In this document: positions 7,265 to 15,012 of the stretch, in pieces
How the letters are laid out: every line of letters starts with the position of its first letter
How positions within the stretch are numbered: position 1 is the first letter of the stretch
Assembly (NCBI GenBank): GCA_035286745.1
Contig: DATECU010000065.1
Location: forward strand, 1 to 17,473
Direction: 5' to 3'
Source: DATECU01 sp035286745
GTDB lineage: Bacteria > Acidobacteriota > Vicinamibacteria > Fen-336
DNA: 17,473 nucleotides
Position numbers and translations under genes: made by a program
The notes under the pieces: generated by a model
The model's database searches: none
What the model was told of the DNA's origin: nothing
Seen by the model: the letters and a program-made list of their open reading frames with translations, nothing else

Positions 7265-8154
7265 CCCGGGAGCCGGCGGTCTCGGTCTGCGTTCCGACCT
7301 GGAATGGCGCTGCCCACCTGACGGAGTGCCTGAGTAGCCTGCTGGCGCAGACCTGGGACGACTACGAGATCCTGTTGCTGGACGACGGCTCTGCCGACGA
7401 TACTCTGGAGATCGCCGCCGGATTTCGCGATGCGCGGCTGACCATTCACCGCAATCCCCACCGCCTGGGGCTGCCCGGGAACTGGAACCGTTGCCTCGCC
7501 CTGGCCCGAGGCCGCCTGCTCAAGTTCCTGTTCCAGGACGACAGCCTGGCCCCCACCGCTCTCCAGGAGCTGGTGAGGGCCCTCGACCGACCCTCCGAGC
7601 CCGTGCTCTCCTTCTGCCGCCGGGAGATCCGCCACCACGCGGGCCTGGCGGCGCCGGTCCTGGGCGAGGCCTACACCCGCTATCTGGAAGCGTTCTACAG
7701 CGACCTGGACGACGAGGTGACCGGTCTCGACCTGGTCCTGGCCTGGACGCGGGCCGGCCGACCTCTCTCGACCAATGTGGTGGGGGAGCCCTCGTTTGTG
7801 CTCTTCAGGCGGGACGCGGCGCGGGCGGTGGGCGGCTTCGACGTGCGTTTCGCCCAACTCGCCGACTGGGATCTCTGGCTTCGCTTGGCGCGGCGAGCCC
7901 CCCTCGCCTTCGTGGACCAGGTCCTGGGCGTCTTTCGGATCCACGCCCAGGGAGAAAGCGCCAAGAACTTCGGCCGGCCCCGCTTGCAGCGCGACAACGC
8001 CTTGCTCCTCGGCAAGCTGTCCCGCGCGTATGGGCCGCTCCTTGCCCCCGCGGTTCGCTGGAAGCTGAGGCTGGCCTGCGGGAACGCGGGCTACCATTGG
8101 CTCATGGAAAGCCTGGCCGGCGTGTTGAAGCACCGCCGAGCGGCCGTCGCATGA
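7261..8154 (+). CDS. GT2-family glycosyltransferase
   Basis: This 297-residue GT-A glycosyltransferase has the full set of family 2 landmarks: VSVCVPTWNG (7-16), EILLLDDGSADDT (36-48) for the nucleotide, FLFQDDS (89-95) as the metal-binding acidic stretch, and ADWDLWLRL as the catalytic-base region. It lacks the multiple C-terminal membrane helices of processive synthases, so it is probably a soluble or peripheral enzyme adding single sugars to the lipid-linked glycan. The start is TTG 7261, which overlaps the wzt stop by 4 nt (TTGA) and places PAVSVCVPTW at the correct distance from the N-terminus. No in-frame ATG fits. Its own stop overlaps the next gene's ATG. Coming after wzm/wzt, it belongs to the same transcript. 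Sugar specificity is not readable. Confidence 0.9.
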   Translation: MTREPAVSVCVPTWNGAAHLTECLSSLLAQTWDDYEILLLDDGSADDTLEIAAGFRDARLTIHRNPHRLGLPGNWNRCLALARGRLLKFLFQDDSLAPTALQELVRALDRPSEPVLSFCRREIRHHAGLAAPVLGEAYTRYLEAFYSDLDDEVTGLDLVLAWTRAGRPLSTNVVGEPSFVLFRRDAARAVGGFDVRFAQLADWDLWLRLARRAPLAFVDQVLGVFRIHAQGESAKNFGRPRLQRDNALLLGKLSRAYGPLLAPAVRWKLRLACGNAGYHWLMESLAGVLKHRRAAVA

Positions 8155-9524
8155 CTCGCCGCGGCCGCCTTGCCGTTGTCGCCGGGCTGTCCCTTCTGGG
8201 GGTGGCGTCCTGGCTCGTGCTTCGCTCGCCCCGGCCCCCCGGCATCCTGCTGGTCACCATCGACACCCTGCGCGCCGACCGCTGTTCGGCCTACGGCTAT
8301 CCCCGGCCCACCACGCCACACCTTGAGCGTTTGGCGCAGCGGGGAGTCCTTTTCGAGGCCGCCTACGCGCCGATCGCCACCACCGGCCCCTCCCACGCCT
8401 CGATGTTCACCGGCCTGGCTCCACGCACCCATGGCCTGCTGAAGAACGGCCACCCGCTGCGCCCCGACCTGGTCACCCTGGCCGAGAGCCTGTCGAGTCG
8501 CGGCTACCAGACCGCCGCCTTCGTCAGCTCCTATGTCCTCAACCACAGTTTCGGCTTTGGCCAGGGCTTCGCCACCTACGACGACGACTTCGCCGAGGGC
8601 CGGCCCTCGGGCCGCACCGTGGTTTGGGAGGGGCACCGGGTCCCCGAGGAGTTCGACCGCCTGGCCGACCAGACGCGGTCACGGGCGGTGAGGTGGCTTC
8701 TGGACCATGGCCATCTCTCTCGGGGCCGCCGCACGCCGCCTTTCTTCCTGTGGGTCCACTTGTTCGATCCGCACCACCCCTATGACCCGCCGCCGGAACA
8801 CCGGCTGTTTTCCCCGCCCCAGGTCGATGCCAGCGAGCTCGAGGTCACCAGGGCCGCCTACGACGGCGAGGTCCACTTCGCCGACCAGGAGCTGGGCAAA
8901 CTGGTCGAGGCCTTGCGGGCGGCGGGGCGACTCGACGACACCCTGCTGATCGTGGCCGGTGACCACGGCGAGGGCCTCATGGACCACGGCCACATGTACC
9001 ACGGGCTCCAGCTCTACGAAGAGGCGGTCCGGGTCCCGCTGGTCGTCCACTGGCCCCAACGCCTCCGCCCCCGCCGGGTGCGGGAGCCGATCTCGCTGGT
9101 CGATCTTGCGCCCAGTCTGCTTGCTCTCACACGTCAGGCTGAAGCGTCAGGCATCGCCGGCGACGCCAGCCTGGTACCCCCGCTCAGAGGCGCTGCTGGC
9201 GACCCCGAGAAGCCGGTCTTCCTGGAGCGCCGCCACTACGAGACCGGCGTCGTTCTCGGCTTCGCCATCAAGGGCCCGATGCTCGGAGTGCGCAAGGGGC
9301 GCTTCAAGTACATCGAGGCCCCGGAGGAGGGCAGCTCCGAGCTCTTCGACCTGGAGACCGACCCCGGCGAACGGCGCAACCTGCTGCCGCAAGACCGCCG
9401 GCAGGCGGAGGAGCTGAAGGTGCTGCTCAGGAGTTGGGTCGAGAAGACCCCAGCCGCGCCGCCCTCCCAGATGCTCTCCGAAGAGGCCGCCGAACGGCTG
9501 CGCTCCTTGGGTTACGTCAAGTGA
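8151..9524 (+). CDS. Membrane-anchored sulfatase-superfamily protein with Thr at the nucleophile position
   Basis: This 457-residue protein belongs to the sulfatase / alkaline phosphatase superfamily (PF00884-type fold). One N-terminal hydrophobic segment (about 7-24) should anchor it with the catalytic domain in the periplasm. Metal-site candidates are D38 and D43 (VTIDTLRAD) and D271/H272 (AGDHGEG). The active-site motif reads A-T-T-G-P-S-H-A-S-M-F-T-G (76-88). Against the sulfatase consensus C/S-x-P-x-R, the nucleophile is T78 and the Arg is H82. It is therefore not an obvious formylglycine sulfatase; Thr nucleophiles occur in relatives such as LtaS and EptA phospho-transferases. It could hydrolyse or transfer sulfate or phosphate esters on the exported glycan. 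The start ATG 8151 overlaps the upstream stop. It ends in LRSLGYVK, a tail shared with its neighbour. Superfamily assignment is firm; the substrate is not known. Confidence 0.88.
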   Translation: MTRRGRLAVVAGLSLLGVASWLVLRSPRPPGILLVTIDTLRADRCSAYGYPRPTTPHLERLAQRGVLFEAAYAPIATTGPSHASMFTGLAPRTHGLLKNGHPLRPDLVTLAESLSSRGYQTAAFVSSYVLNHSFGFGQGFATYDDDFAEGRPSGRTVVWEGHRVPEEFDRLADQTRSRAVRWLLDHGHLSRGRRTPPFFLWVHLFDPHHPYDPPPEHRLFSPPQVDASELEVTRAAYDGEVHFADQELGKLVEALRAAGRLDDTLLIVAGDHGEGLMDHGHMYHGLQLYEEAVRVPLVVHWPQRLRPRRVREPISLVDLAPSLLALTRQAEASGIAGDASLVPPLRGAAGDPEKPVFLERRHYETGVVLGFAIKGPMLGVRKGRFKYIEAPEEGSSELFDLETDPGERRNLLPQDRRQAEELKVLLRSWVEKTPAAPPSQMLSEEAAERLRSLGYVK

Positions 9525-10909
9525 GGGCGCGCTTGGGGCCGGCGCTGGTGGTACTCATCCTGGTGGTGGGCTGTGCGTGTGCGCGTCGGGCGCCTGCCCC
9601 CCCCAACCTGGTGCTGATCACGGTCGACACCCTGCGCGCCGACCACCTGGGGTTCGCGGGCTATGCTCGCGACACCTCGCCCCATCTCGACGCCTTGGCC
9701 GGCGAGGGTGTGTGGTTTCCCCGGTGCTACGCGGCGTCCGCCACCACCGGCGCCTCCCACGCCAGCCTCTTCACCTCGCTGCCGCCGCCGGTTCACGGGG
9801 TGCTGGCCAACCGGCAGCGCTTCCCCAGGCTCCCCACCCTGATGAGCGCTCTCAAGGAGCGGGGTTACACAACCGCGGGCTTCGTCTCCAGCGTGGTGCT
9901 GGGCCGCAAGTCGGGGTTGCAGGATCACTTCGACCACTTCGACGACCAGCTCGGCACCCCCGAGCTGAACCGCAAGGAACGCTACGAACGTCCGGGGCAG
10001 GCCACCGTCGCCGCGGCGCTTGCTCATCTCACGGCGCAGCCGGCCGGCCGGCCCTTCTTGCTGTGGATCCACCTCATCGACCCCCACGGACCCTACCGTG
10101 CCCCGGTGGAGCCCGACCGCTTCCAGGGGGATGCTCTGGCCAGGGCCCCCTCGCCGGTGCTGCCGCTGGGGCAGAGCGATTGGGTCCGCGGCCAGATCCC
10201 GGCCTACCAGGCACTCGAAGGCCGCCGCGATGCCGCCTTCTACGTGGCCCGCTACGACGCCGAGATCCGTTATGCGGACCAGGCGTTGGGCGAGCTCTTC
10301 GCGGGCCTCCGCCGGGCCGGGCTCTACGAGCGCAGCCTGATCGCGGTCACCGCCGACCACGGCGAGACCCTGGTGGAGCCAGGACACAAGCGCTGCTTTT
10401 CCCATGGCACCGTGGCCTACGAGGAGACGGTGCGCGTTCCCCTGGTGATTCGCGAGCCCGGCGGCGGGCGACGCCTGCAGGCGTCTCGGGAGGGGCTTGT
10501 CACCTCACTGGACCTGGCGCCCACCTTGCTCGCCCTGCTGGGCCACCCCAGCCCACCCGGCTTCGAGGGCCGCAACCTGCTCGAGGAGGCTGCTCTCCCC
10601 GAGGGCAACGTGTTCTCGCTGGGCGCCTACGGCTCGTCCACCCTGGAGCGGGAGATCGGCACCCAGCACTCGCTGCTCCGCGGTCCATGGCGTTATGTGC
10701 GCAACAGCCAGGACGGAAGCGAGGAGCTCTTCGACCATCGGCTCGATCCTCAAGAGCTCCGAGACCTCGCCGGAGCCCAGCCCCAGGTGGTGGCCACCCT
10801 GCGCCAGGAGCTGGACCGCTTCCTGGCCCGGGGCCGCGCCCAGGCGCCGCCGGTGGAGATGACCCCCGAGCACCTGGAGGCCCTGAAGGCCCTGGGCTAC
10901 GCGCGGTAG
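9521..10909 (+). CDS. Sulfatase-superfamily lipoprotein, paralogue of the preceding gene
   Basis: This 462-residue protein is a second sulfatase-fold enzyme, clearly related to its neighbour. They share LxTxDTLRAD, an ATTGxSHAS core, AFVSS/GFVSS, DHGE, EExVRVPLV and the terminal LxxLGYxx. The N-terminus MRARLGPALVVLILVVGC gives a short lipoprotein signal with lipobox V15-V16-G17-C18, so the mature protein is probably lipid-anchored and periplasm-facing. Metal-site candidates are D36, D41, D279 and H280. The nucleophile position is T76 and the usual Arg is H80. The consensus Pro is A78 and the closing Gly is Ser, so it departs further from sulfatases than its partner does. GTG 9521 overlaps the preceding stop (GTGA) and yields the lipobox; the open frame upstream is inside the previous gene. 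It is probably a hydrolase or transferase on phosphate or sulfate esters; the substrate is unknown. Confidence 0.87.
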   Translation: MRARLGPALVVLILVVGCACARRAPAPPNLVLITVDTLRADHLGFAGYARDTSPHLDALAGEGVWFPRCYAASATTGASHASLFTSLPPPVHGVLANRQRFPRLPTLMSALKERGYTTAGFVSSVVLGRKSGLQDHFDHFDDQLGTPELNRKERYERPGQATVAAALAHLTAQPAGRPFLLWIHLIDPHGPYRAPVEPDRFQGDALARAPSPVLPLGQSDWVRGQIPAYQALEGRRDAAFYVARYDAEIRYADQALGELFAGLRRAGLYERSLIAVTADHGETLVEPGHKRCFSHGTVAYEETVRVPLVIREPGGGRRLQASREGLVTSLDLAPTLLALLGHPSPPGFEGRNLLEEAALPEGNVFSLGAYGSSTLEREIGTQHSLLRGPWRYVRNSQDGSEELFDHRLDPQELRDLAGAQPQVVATLRQELDRFLARGRAQAPPVEMTPEHLEALKALGYAR

Positions 10910-10914
10910 GCGCA

Positions 10915-13317
10915 GTGAGCTCGGGTTCCGATCTCCGCTGGCCCTACCCCCTGTTCTTCGCGCTGGGTCTCGCCTTCTGCACGCCCTACCTTTTGCCGGG
11001 GCGCGCCCTGCTCCCGGTGGGCCCGGACAGCCTGCCGCCCTGGAATGCCACCCTCTCCGAGACCCCCGGCCCCAGCAACCCGCTGATGCTCGACGCGCTG
11101 GTCCTCACCTACCCCGCGCGGCTCCACAATGCCCAGAGCTTGCACGCGGGAGAGATCCCGTTCTGGAACCCCTCCATCTTCTGCGGCTACCCGCACCTGG
11201 CGCAGATCCAGAACCACGCTCTTAACCCGCTGACCGTGCCCTTCGACCTCCTGGATCCGGTGGCGGGGATGGCCTGGGCGATGGCGCTGCACCTGGGGCT
11301 CGCCGGGGCGCTCATGTTCGCCTTCCTGCGAGCCCTGGGCCTTGACTGGCGCGCCGCCCTTCTCGGCGGCCTGGCCTTTGAGTTCAACGGCTTCTTTTTG
11401 GTCCGCCTGAGCGCTCCCAGCTACGTCTTCAGCGGCGCCTGGCTCCCTCTCATGTTGTTAGGCGTCCTCCGTCTGGCGCGAAGTGGCCGGCTCCGGCGAG
11501 GCTGGCCGCTGGCCCTGGCCACCGCCCTCTCGGTGCTCGGGGGACACCCCCAGATCAGCGGGCTCAGTCTGGTGCTGGCGGCCGCCTTCCTGGCCGGCCA
11601 AGCCTACCTGGCCCATGATCCCGGCGCCGCCTGGCGCTTCCGCGTGCGGGCTCTTGTCCACTTCGCACTTCTGGTCCTGCTGGGCGTGGCTCTGGCCGGC
11701 TACCAGGTGATTCCCTTCCTGGAGCTGGTCGGAGAGAGCGCCCGTCGCGCCGTGCCCCTCGACGCCTACCGCCGGTCCGCGCTTTCGGTGCTGGCGCTGG
11801 TGCAAGCCGTGCTGCCCGATGTCTTCGGGCATCCGGTCGCCGGCAACTACTGGTTCGACAGCTGGGCGCACCTGCTGGATGGAGTGCATCGAGAAGCCAG
11901 GCCCTGGACCTTCAACGCCAGCGGGGAGAACCTCTACACCGGCCTGCCGACCCTGTTCCTGGCCGGGGTCGCGCTCTTCCGGGGCGGGCGGCGCCGGGAG
12001 GCCGTCTTCTTCGGCGGGGTCGCCCTGGTCAGCCTGGCGGTTCTGTTAGGGACCCCGGCCCTCGATCTCGCCTACCGAGTGATTCCCGGATTCGCCACCT
12101 CCCGGCCCGACCGAGTGACCTTCGTCTTGATGGTCGCGGTGTCGGTGCTGGCCGCCATCGGGGCCGACGCCTCTCTGCTTCGCCCGCCGCGCCCCGGGTC
12201 GAGCCGCGGCCGCCTCGTCCTGGGCCTGCTGGCGGGCGCCCTGGTCTTGTGGCTGGTGGCGCCCTACGTCGCCTCTGCGCCACGGCGCGCCGGCCTCGGG
12301 CAGTGGCTGATGGTCGCGGCCCGGGAGATGGAGACCGCCGGCCTGCCCTGGGCGCTCGGTCTGCTGCTGGGTTCCGGACTTCTGGCGCGTCGAGAGATCC
12401 TGGAGTCCCGCCCCGGCCTTCTGTTCTGCAGCGCCTTGCTGGTGGTTCCCAACGTCGCCTTCGGCTGGAAGTTCAACCCCGCCAGAAGCGCAGCCGGCCT
12501 GGGGGAGTCGGCTCTCGAGCGACAACTCCAGGCGGCTGAGGGCAGCCAGAGGCTGGCCCGCATCCTGACGCACACGCCACAGTACCTGCCCCCCAACCTG
12601 CCGCAGGTTCTGGACCTGGACGACGTGCAAGGGGCCAGTGCTGCCGCGCTGGCGCGTTATGTGGAGCTGATCGAGGCGGCCGACCCGGGGGCGGTCGCCC
12701 TGCAGAAGTACTTCTTCGCCTTTCGCTCCGCCGCGGTGGCGCGAGGTCCGCTCCTCGACCTGTTGGGTGTGGGCTGGGTGCTGTCGGACGAGGCCCTCGA
12801 TCTTCCGGAAGCCGATCCCGCCACCATTACCGGGATCCGCGCCTACCGCAACCCCGGAGCCCTTGCCCGTTTCCGCCTGGTCCACCAGGTGGAGCCGGCT
12901 GCCTCCACCAGGGCGGCGATCGGCCGGCTGCTCTCGCCCGGCTTCGACCCCGCCACCCGCGCGGTGGTGGTCGGCCCGCTGCCGGCGGCTTTGGCGGTCG
13001 GCGCGATGGCCGGGCTGCCGGGGGGCGACCAGGTGCAAGTGATCGACCGGCGAGCGCATCGGATCCAGCTCGAGGTGCGGTCGAGCAGCCCCGGAGTCCT
13101 GGTCAGCAGCGAGATCTTCTACCCGGGCTGGGACACCTTGATCGACGGCCGTCGGGTCGAGACCCTCCTCGTCAACGGTGCCTTCCGGGGAGCCCTGGTG
13201 CCGGCGGGCACGCATAGCGTCGACCTGCGCTTCACGCCCAGGTCGTTCTTCCTCGGCCTTGCGCTGACGGTCCTCAGCCTGGTGGCGCTGGGCCTCATGG
13301 TTCGGCCGGTGAAATGA
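10915..13317 (+). CDS. YfhO-like multi-spanning membrane protein
   Basis: This 800-residue integral membrane protein begins with a hydrophobic helix (about 10-28), then a large loop with FWNPSIFCGYP (83-93). That loop matches the FWNP/GGxP-type element of YfhO-like (PF09586) GT-C-fold proteins. Many hydrophobic segments run to about residue 530. A soluble region follows, with SSEIFYPGWDTLIDGRRV (near 731-748), VNGAFRGALVPAGTH and a last membrane helix at 780-797. This YPGW-DG-AF-LPAG order is typical of the family's beta-rich C-terminal domain. In Firmicutes, YfhO is linked to glycosylation of lipoteichoic acid using polyprenyl-phosphate sugars, so a role in decorating the exported glycan on the outer face of the membrane is plausible but inferred. 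GTG 10915 was chosen, 5 nt after the previous stop; the long open frame upstream is a shadow. The stop overlaps an ATG at 13314. Confidence 0.82.
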   Translation: MSSGSDLRWPYPLFFALGLAFCTPYLLPGRALLPVGPDSLPPWNATLSETPGPSNPLMLDALVLTYPARLHNAQSLHAGEIPFWNPSIFCGYPHLAQIQNHALNPLTVPFDLLDPVAGMAWAMALHLGLAGALMFAFLRALGLDWRAALLGGLAFEFNGFFLVRLSAPSYVFSGAWLPLMLLGVLRLARSGRLRRGWPLALATALSVLGGHPQISGLSLVLAAAFLAGQAYLAHDPGAAWRFRVRALVHFALLVLLGVALAGYQVIPFLELVGESARRAVPLDAYRRSALSVLALVQAVLPDVFGHPVAGNYWFDSWAHLLDGVHREARPWTFNASGENLYTGLPTLFLAGVALFRGGRRREAVFFGGVALVSLAVLLGTPALDLAYRVIPGFATSRPDRVTFVLMVAVSVLAAIGADASLLRPPRPGSSRGRLVLGLLAGALVLWLVAPYVASAPRRAGLGQWLMVAAREMETAGLPWALGLLLGSGLLARREILESRPGLLFCSALLVVPNVAFGWKFNPARSAAGLGESALERQLQAAEGSQRLARILTHTPQYLPPNLPQVLDLDDVQGASAAALARYVELIEAADPGAVALQKYFFAFRSAAVARGPLLDLLGVGWVLSDEALDLPEADPATITGIRAYRNPGALARFRLVHQVEPAASTRAAIGRLLSPGFDPATRAVVVGPLPAALAVGAMAGLPGGDQVQVIDRRAHRIQLEVRSSSPGVLVSSEIFYPGWDTLIDGRRVETLLVNGAFRGALVPAGTHSVDLRFTPRSFFLGLALTVLSLVALGLMVRPVK

Positions 13318-13367
13318 ACCTCTCGGGGAGCGTTCTGCGCCGTCCTTCGGTGTACTCTTGGAAGATC

Positions 13368-13373
13368 GAGGGG
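13368..13373 (+). promoter_or_regulatory. Ribosome binding site deciding the start of the secreted-protein gene
   Basis: GAGGGG sits 6 nt before ATG 13380 but directly abuts ATG 13374, so it supports 13380 as the start. A TACTCT at 13353-13358 could be a weak -10 element for a separate promoter, but no convincing -35 is found at the right distance. Confidence 0.55.
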
Positions 13374-13379
13374 ATGCCC

Positions 13380-14987
13380 ATGAAGACCATAGCCGTGTTG
13401 TTGCTTCTCGCGCCACCGGTGGCGGTGGGCGCTCAGAGCGCGCGGAATGACGCGGCCTCGGCCAAGCCGGAGCCCCAGGTGGGCGCGCCGGTGATGCCTC
13501 ATTCCTTTGATGGCGACTTGGCGGCGCTGCCCAAGGCTCAGGGTTGGTCGGAGGGCATGCCGGTCCGGGTTGGCACCCGGCGCCGTCCGAGTATCCTCCC
13601 CCCGCCCCGGGTCGCCGATTCGGGCAGCGACCCCGTGCGCCAGACCGAGGCGGGTTCTGGACTCATCCCGGCGCCGCTCGTCAACTTCGCCGGCATCGGC
13701 GCCACCGGATCGGTTCCCCCGGACGTTTCGGGCGATGTTGGTCCGGGCCACTACGTCCAGATGGTGAATACCGTGTTCTCTATCTACGACCGTACCGGCG
13801 TGGTCCTGGCCGGCCCGTCGAACATCAACACCCTGTGGGCCGGCTTCGGTGGTCCCTGCGAGACGCGGAACGACGGCGATCCCATCGTCCTCTACGATCC
13901 CATCGCCGATCGCTGGCTGATGAGTCAGTTCGCGTTTGGCAGCCCGCCCCATCAGTGCGTTGCCGTCTCCAAGACCGCCAACCCCACCTCCGGGGGCTAC
14001 TGGCTCTACGATTTCACCCTGACCGACTTCCCCGACTACCCGAAGGTCGGCGTCTGGCCGGACGCCTACTACATGGGAGCCAACGCCTCGCCCGGCGTCT
14101 TCGCGTTCAACCGCTCGCAGATGCTCATTGGCGGTGCTGCCGGCATGGTGTCCTTCTCGCCGGCCGCGGTTGGCTACCACAGCGTCATGTTGCCGAGCGA
14201 TCTCGACGGCCCCAGGCTTCCGCCTGCCGGTGCGCCCAACTATTTCTATCGCTTCGTCGACGGCGAGTCCTTCGGGGGGACGGACAGGGTCGAGGTGTTC
14301 GAGTTCCACGTGGATTGGGCGATCCCGGCCAACTCCACCTTCACCGGTCCGACCACGCTGGCCCACGCACCCTTCGGCAGCCTGTGTGGCTTCAGCTTCG
14401 ATTGCATCCGCCAGCCGGTGACCCCGCAGCGGCTCGACTCCATCACCGAGTGGCCCATGTGGCGACTTCAGTACCGGAACCACGGAGACCACCAAACGCT
14501 GGTGAGCAACCACGCCGTGAACGTCGGCGGCGACCAGGCCGGCGTGCGCTGGTTCGAGCTGCTCAAGGTGGGCGCCGGCGCCTGGACTCTGCGGCAGGAC
14601 TCGACCTGGGCGCCCGACACCGACAGCCGCTGGATGGCCTCCATCGCCCAGGACTTCATCGGCAACATGGCCATGGGGTACAGCGTCTCCAGCACCTCGA
14701 CCGAGCCCTCCCTGCGCTACACCGGCCGCCTCGATGGAGACCCGCTCAACTCCATGACCCAGGGTGAGGGCGTGTACGCGGCCGGCGGCGGACACCAAAC
14801 CGGCTGGAACCGCTGGGGCGACTACCACAGCATGAGCGTCGACCCCGTCGACGACTGCACCTTCTGGTTCAGCGGGGAGTACTACGCCGCGACGTCGTCG
14901 GCAGGCTGGGCCACCAGGATCGCGTCCTTCAGGTTCCCCCTCTGCGGCGATCTGATTTTCCGCAACGGTTTCAACTACGGGCCGTGA
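13380..14987 (+). CDS. Secreted protein of unknown function with IFRNGF-type C-terminal tail
   Basis: This 535-residue protein has a clear Sec signal peptide (MKTIAVLLLLAPPVAVGA, cleavage probably after A18). The body begins with a Pro-rich, variable stretch, then GIGATGSVPPDVSGDVGPGHYVQ, NTLWAGFGGPC, NDGDPIVLYDPIADRW, QCVAVSKTANP and DYPKVGVWPDAYYM. I recognise these blocks as recurring in uncharacterised secreted proteins of GC-rich Gram-negative bacteria. The spacing of aromatic/Gly strands suggests a beta-propeller or similar all-beta fold, but no catalytic site is apparent. The end reads GDLIFRNGFNYGP, resembling a terminal IFxDGFExG-like motif in other exported proteins. The start was set by the GAGGGG 6 nt upstream and the signal peptide. 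ATG 13314, overlapping the YfhO-like stop, is in frame but would add 22 non-signal residues. Probably transcribed separately or by read-through from the operon. Function unknown. Confidence 0.82.
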   Translation: MKTIAVLLLLAPPVAVGAQSARNDAASAKPEPQVGAPVMPHSFDGDLAALPKAQGWSEGMPVRVGTRRRPSILPPPRVADSGSDPVRQTEAGSGLIPAPLVNFAGIGATGSVPPDVSGDVGPGHYVQMVNTVFSIYDRTGVVLAGPSNINTLWAGFGGPCETRNDGDPIVLYDPIADRWLMSQFAFGSPPHQCVAVSKTANPTSGGYWLYDFTLTDFPDYPKVGVWPDAYYMGANASPGVFAFNRSQMLIGGAAGMVSFSPAAVGYHSVMLPSDLDGPRLPPAGAPNYFYRFVDGESFGGTDRVEVFEFHVDWAIPANSTFTGPTTLAHAPFGSLCGFSFDCIRQPVTPQRLDSITEWPMWRLQYRNHGDHQTLVSNHAVNVGGDQAGVRWFELLKVGAGAWTLRQDSTWAPDTDSRWMASIAQDFIGNMAMGYSVSSTSTEPSLRYTGRLDGDPLNSMTQGEGVYAAGGGHQTGWNRWGDYHSMSVDPVDDCTFWFSGEYYAATSSAGWATRIASFRFPLCGDLIFRNGFNYGP

Positions 14988-14995
14988 GCCGTTTT

Positions 14996-15012
14996 CGTGG
15001 GAGAATCCCGCG
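14996..15012 (+). promoter_or_regulatory. Small hairpin abutting the acetyltransferase start codon
   Basis: CGTGGGA (14996-15002) pairs with TCCCGCG (15006-15012) around a GAA loop, with one G-T wobble. The stem ends one base before ATG 15013. No Shine-Dalgarno is present. The same bases include GAGAAT (15001-15006), which could be a -10 element giving a leaderless mRNA, but no -35 is evident. It is not a terminator: the T-run (14992-14995) precedes the stem. Confidence 0.35.

Noticed and set aside
8151..10909. Annotation of both sulfatase-fold genes as arylsulfatases acting with an FGly-generating enzyme
   Set aside because: The nucleophile position is Thr in both, so formylglycine maturation does not apply, and no FGly-generating enzyme is encoded in the window.
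9577..10914. Upstream extension of the YfhO-like frame through the second sulfatase-fold gene
   Set aside because: The extension reads as Pro/Arg/Gly-rich noise. The recognisable membrane protein begins at GTG 10915, right after the previous stop.
14991..15012. Rho-independent terminator after the secreted-protein gene
   Set aside because: The T-run precedes the stem instead of following it, and on the minus strand the stem would be followed by A residues.
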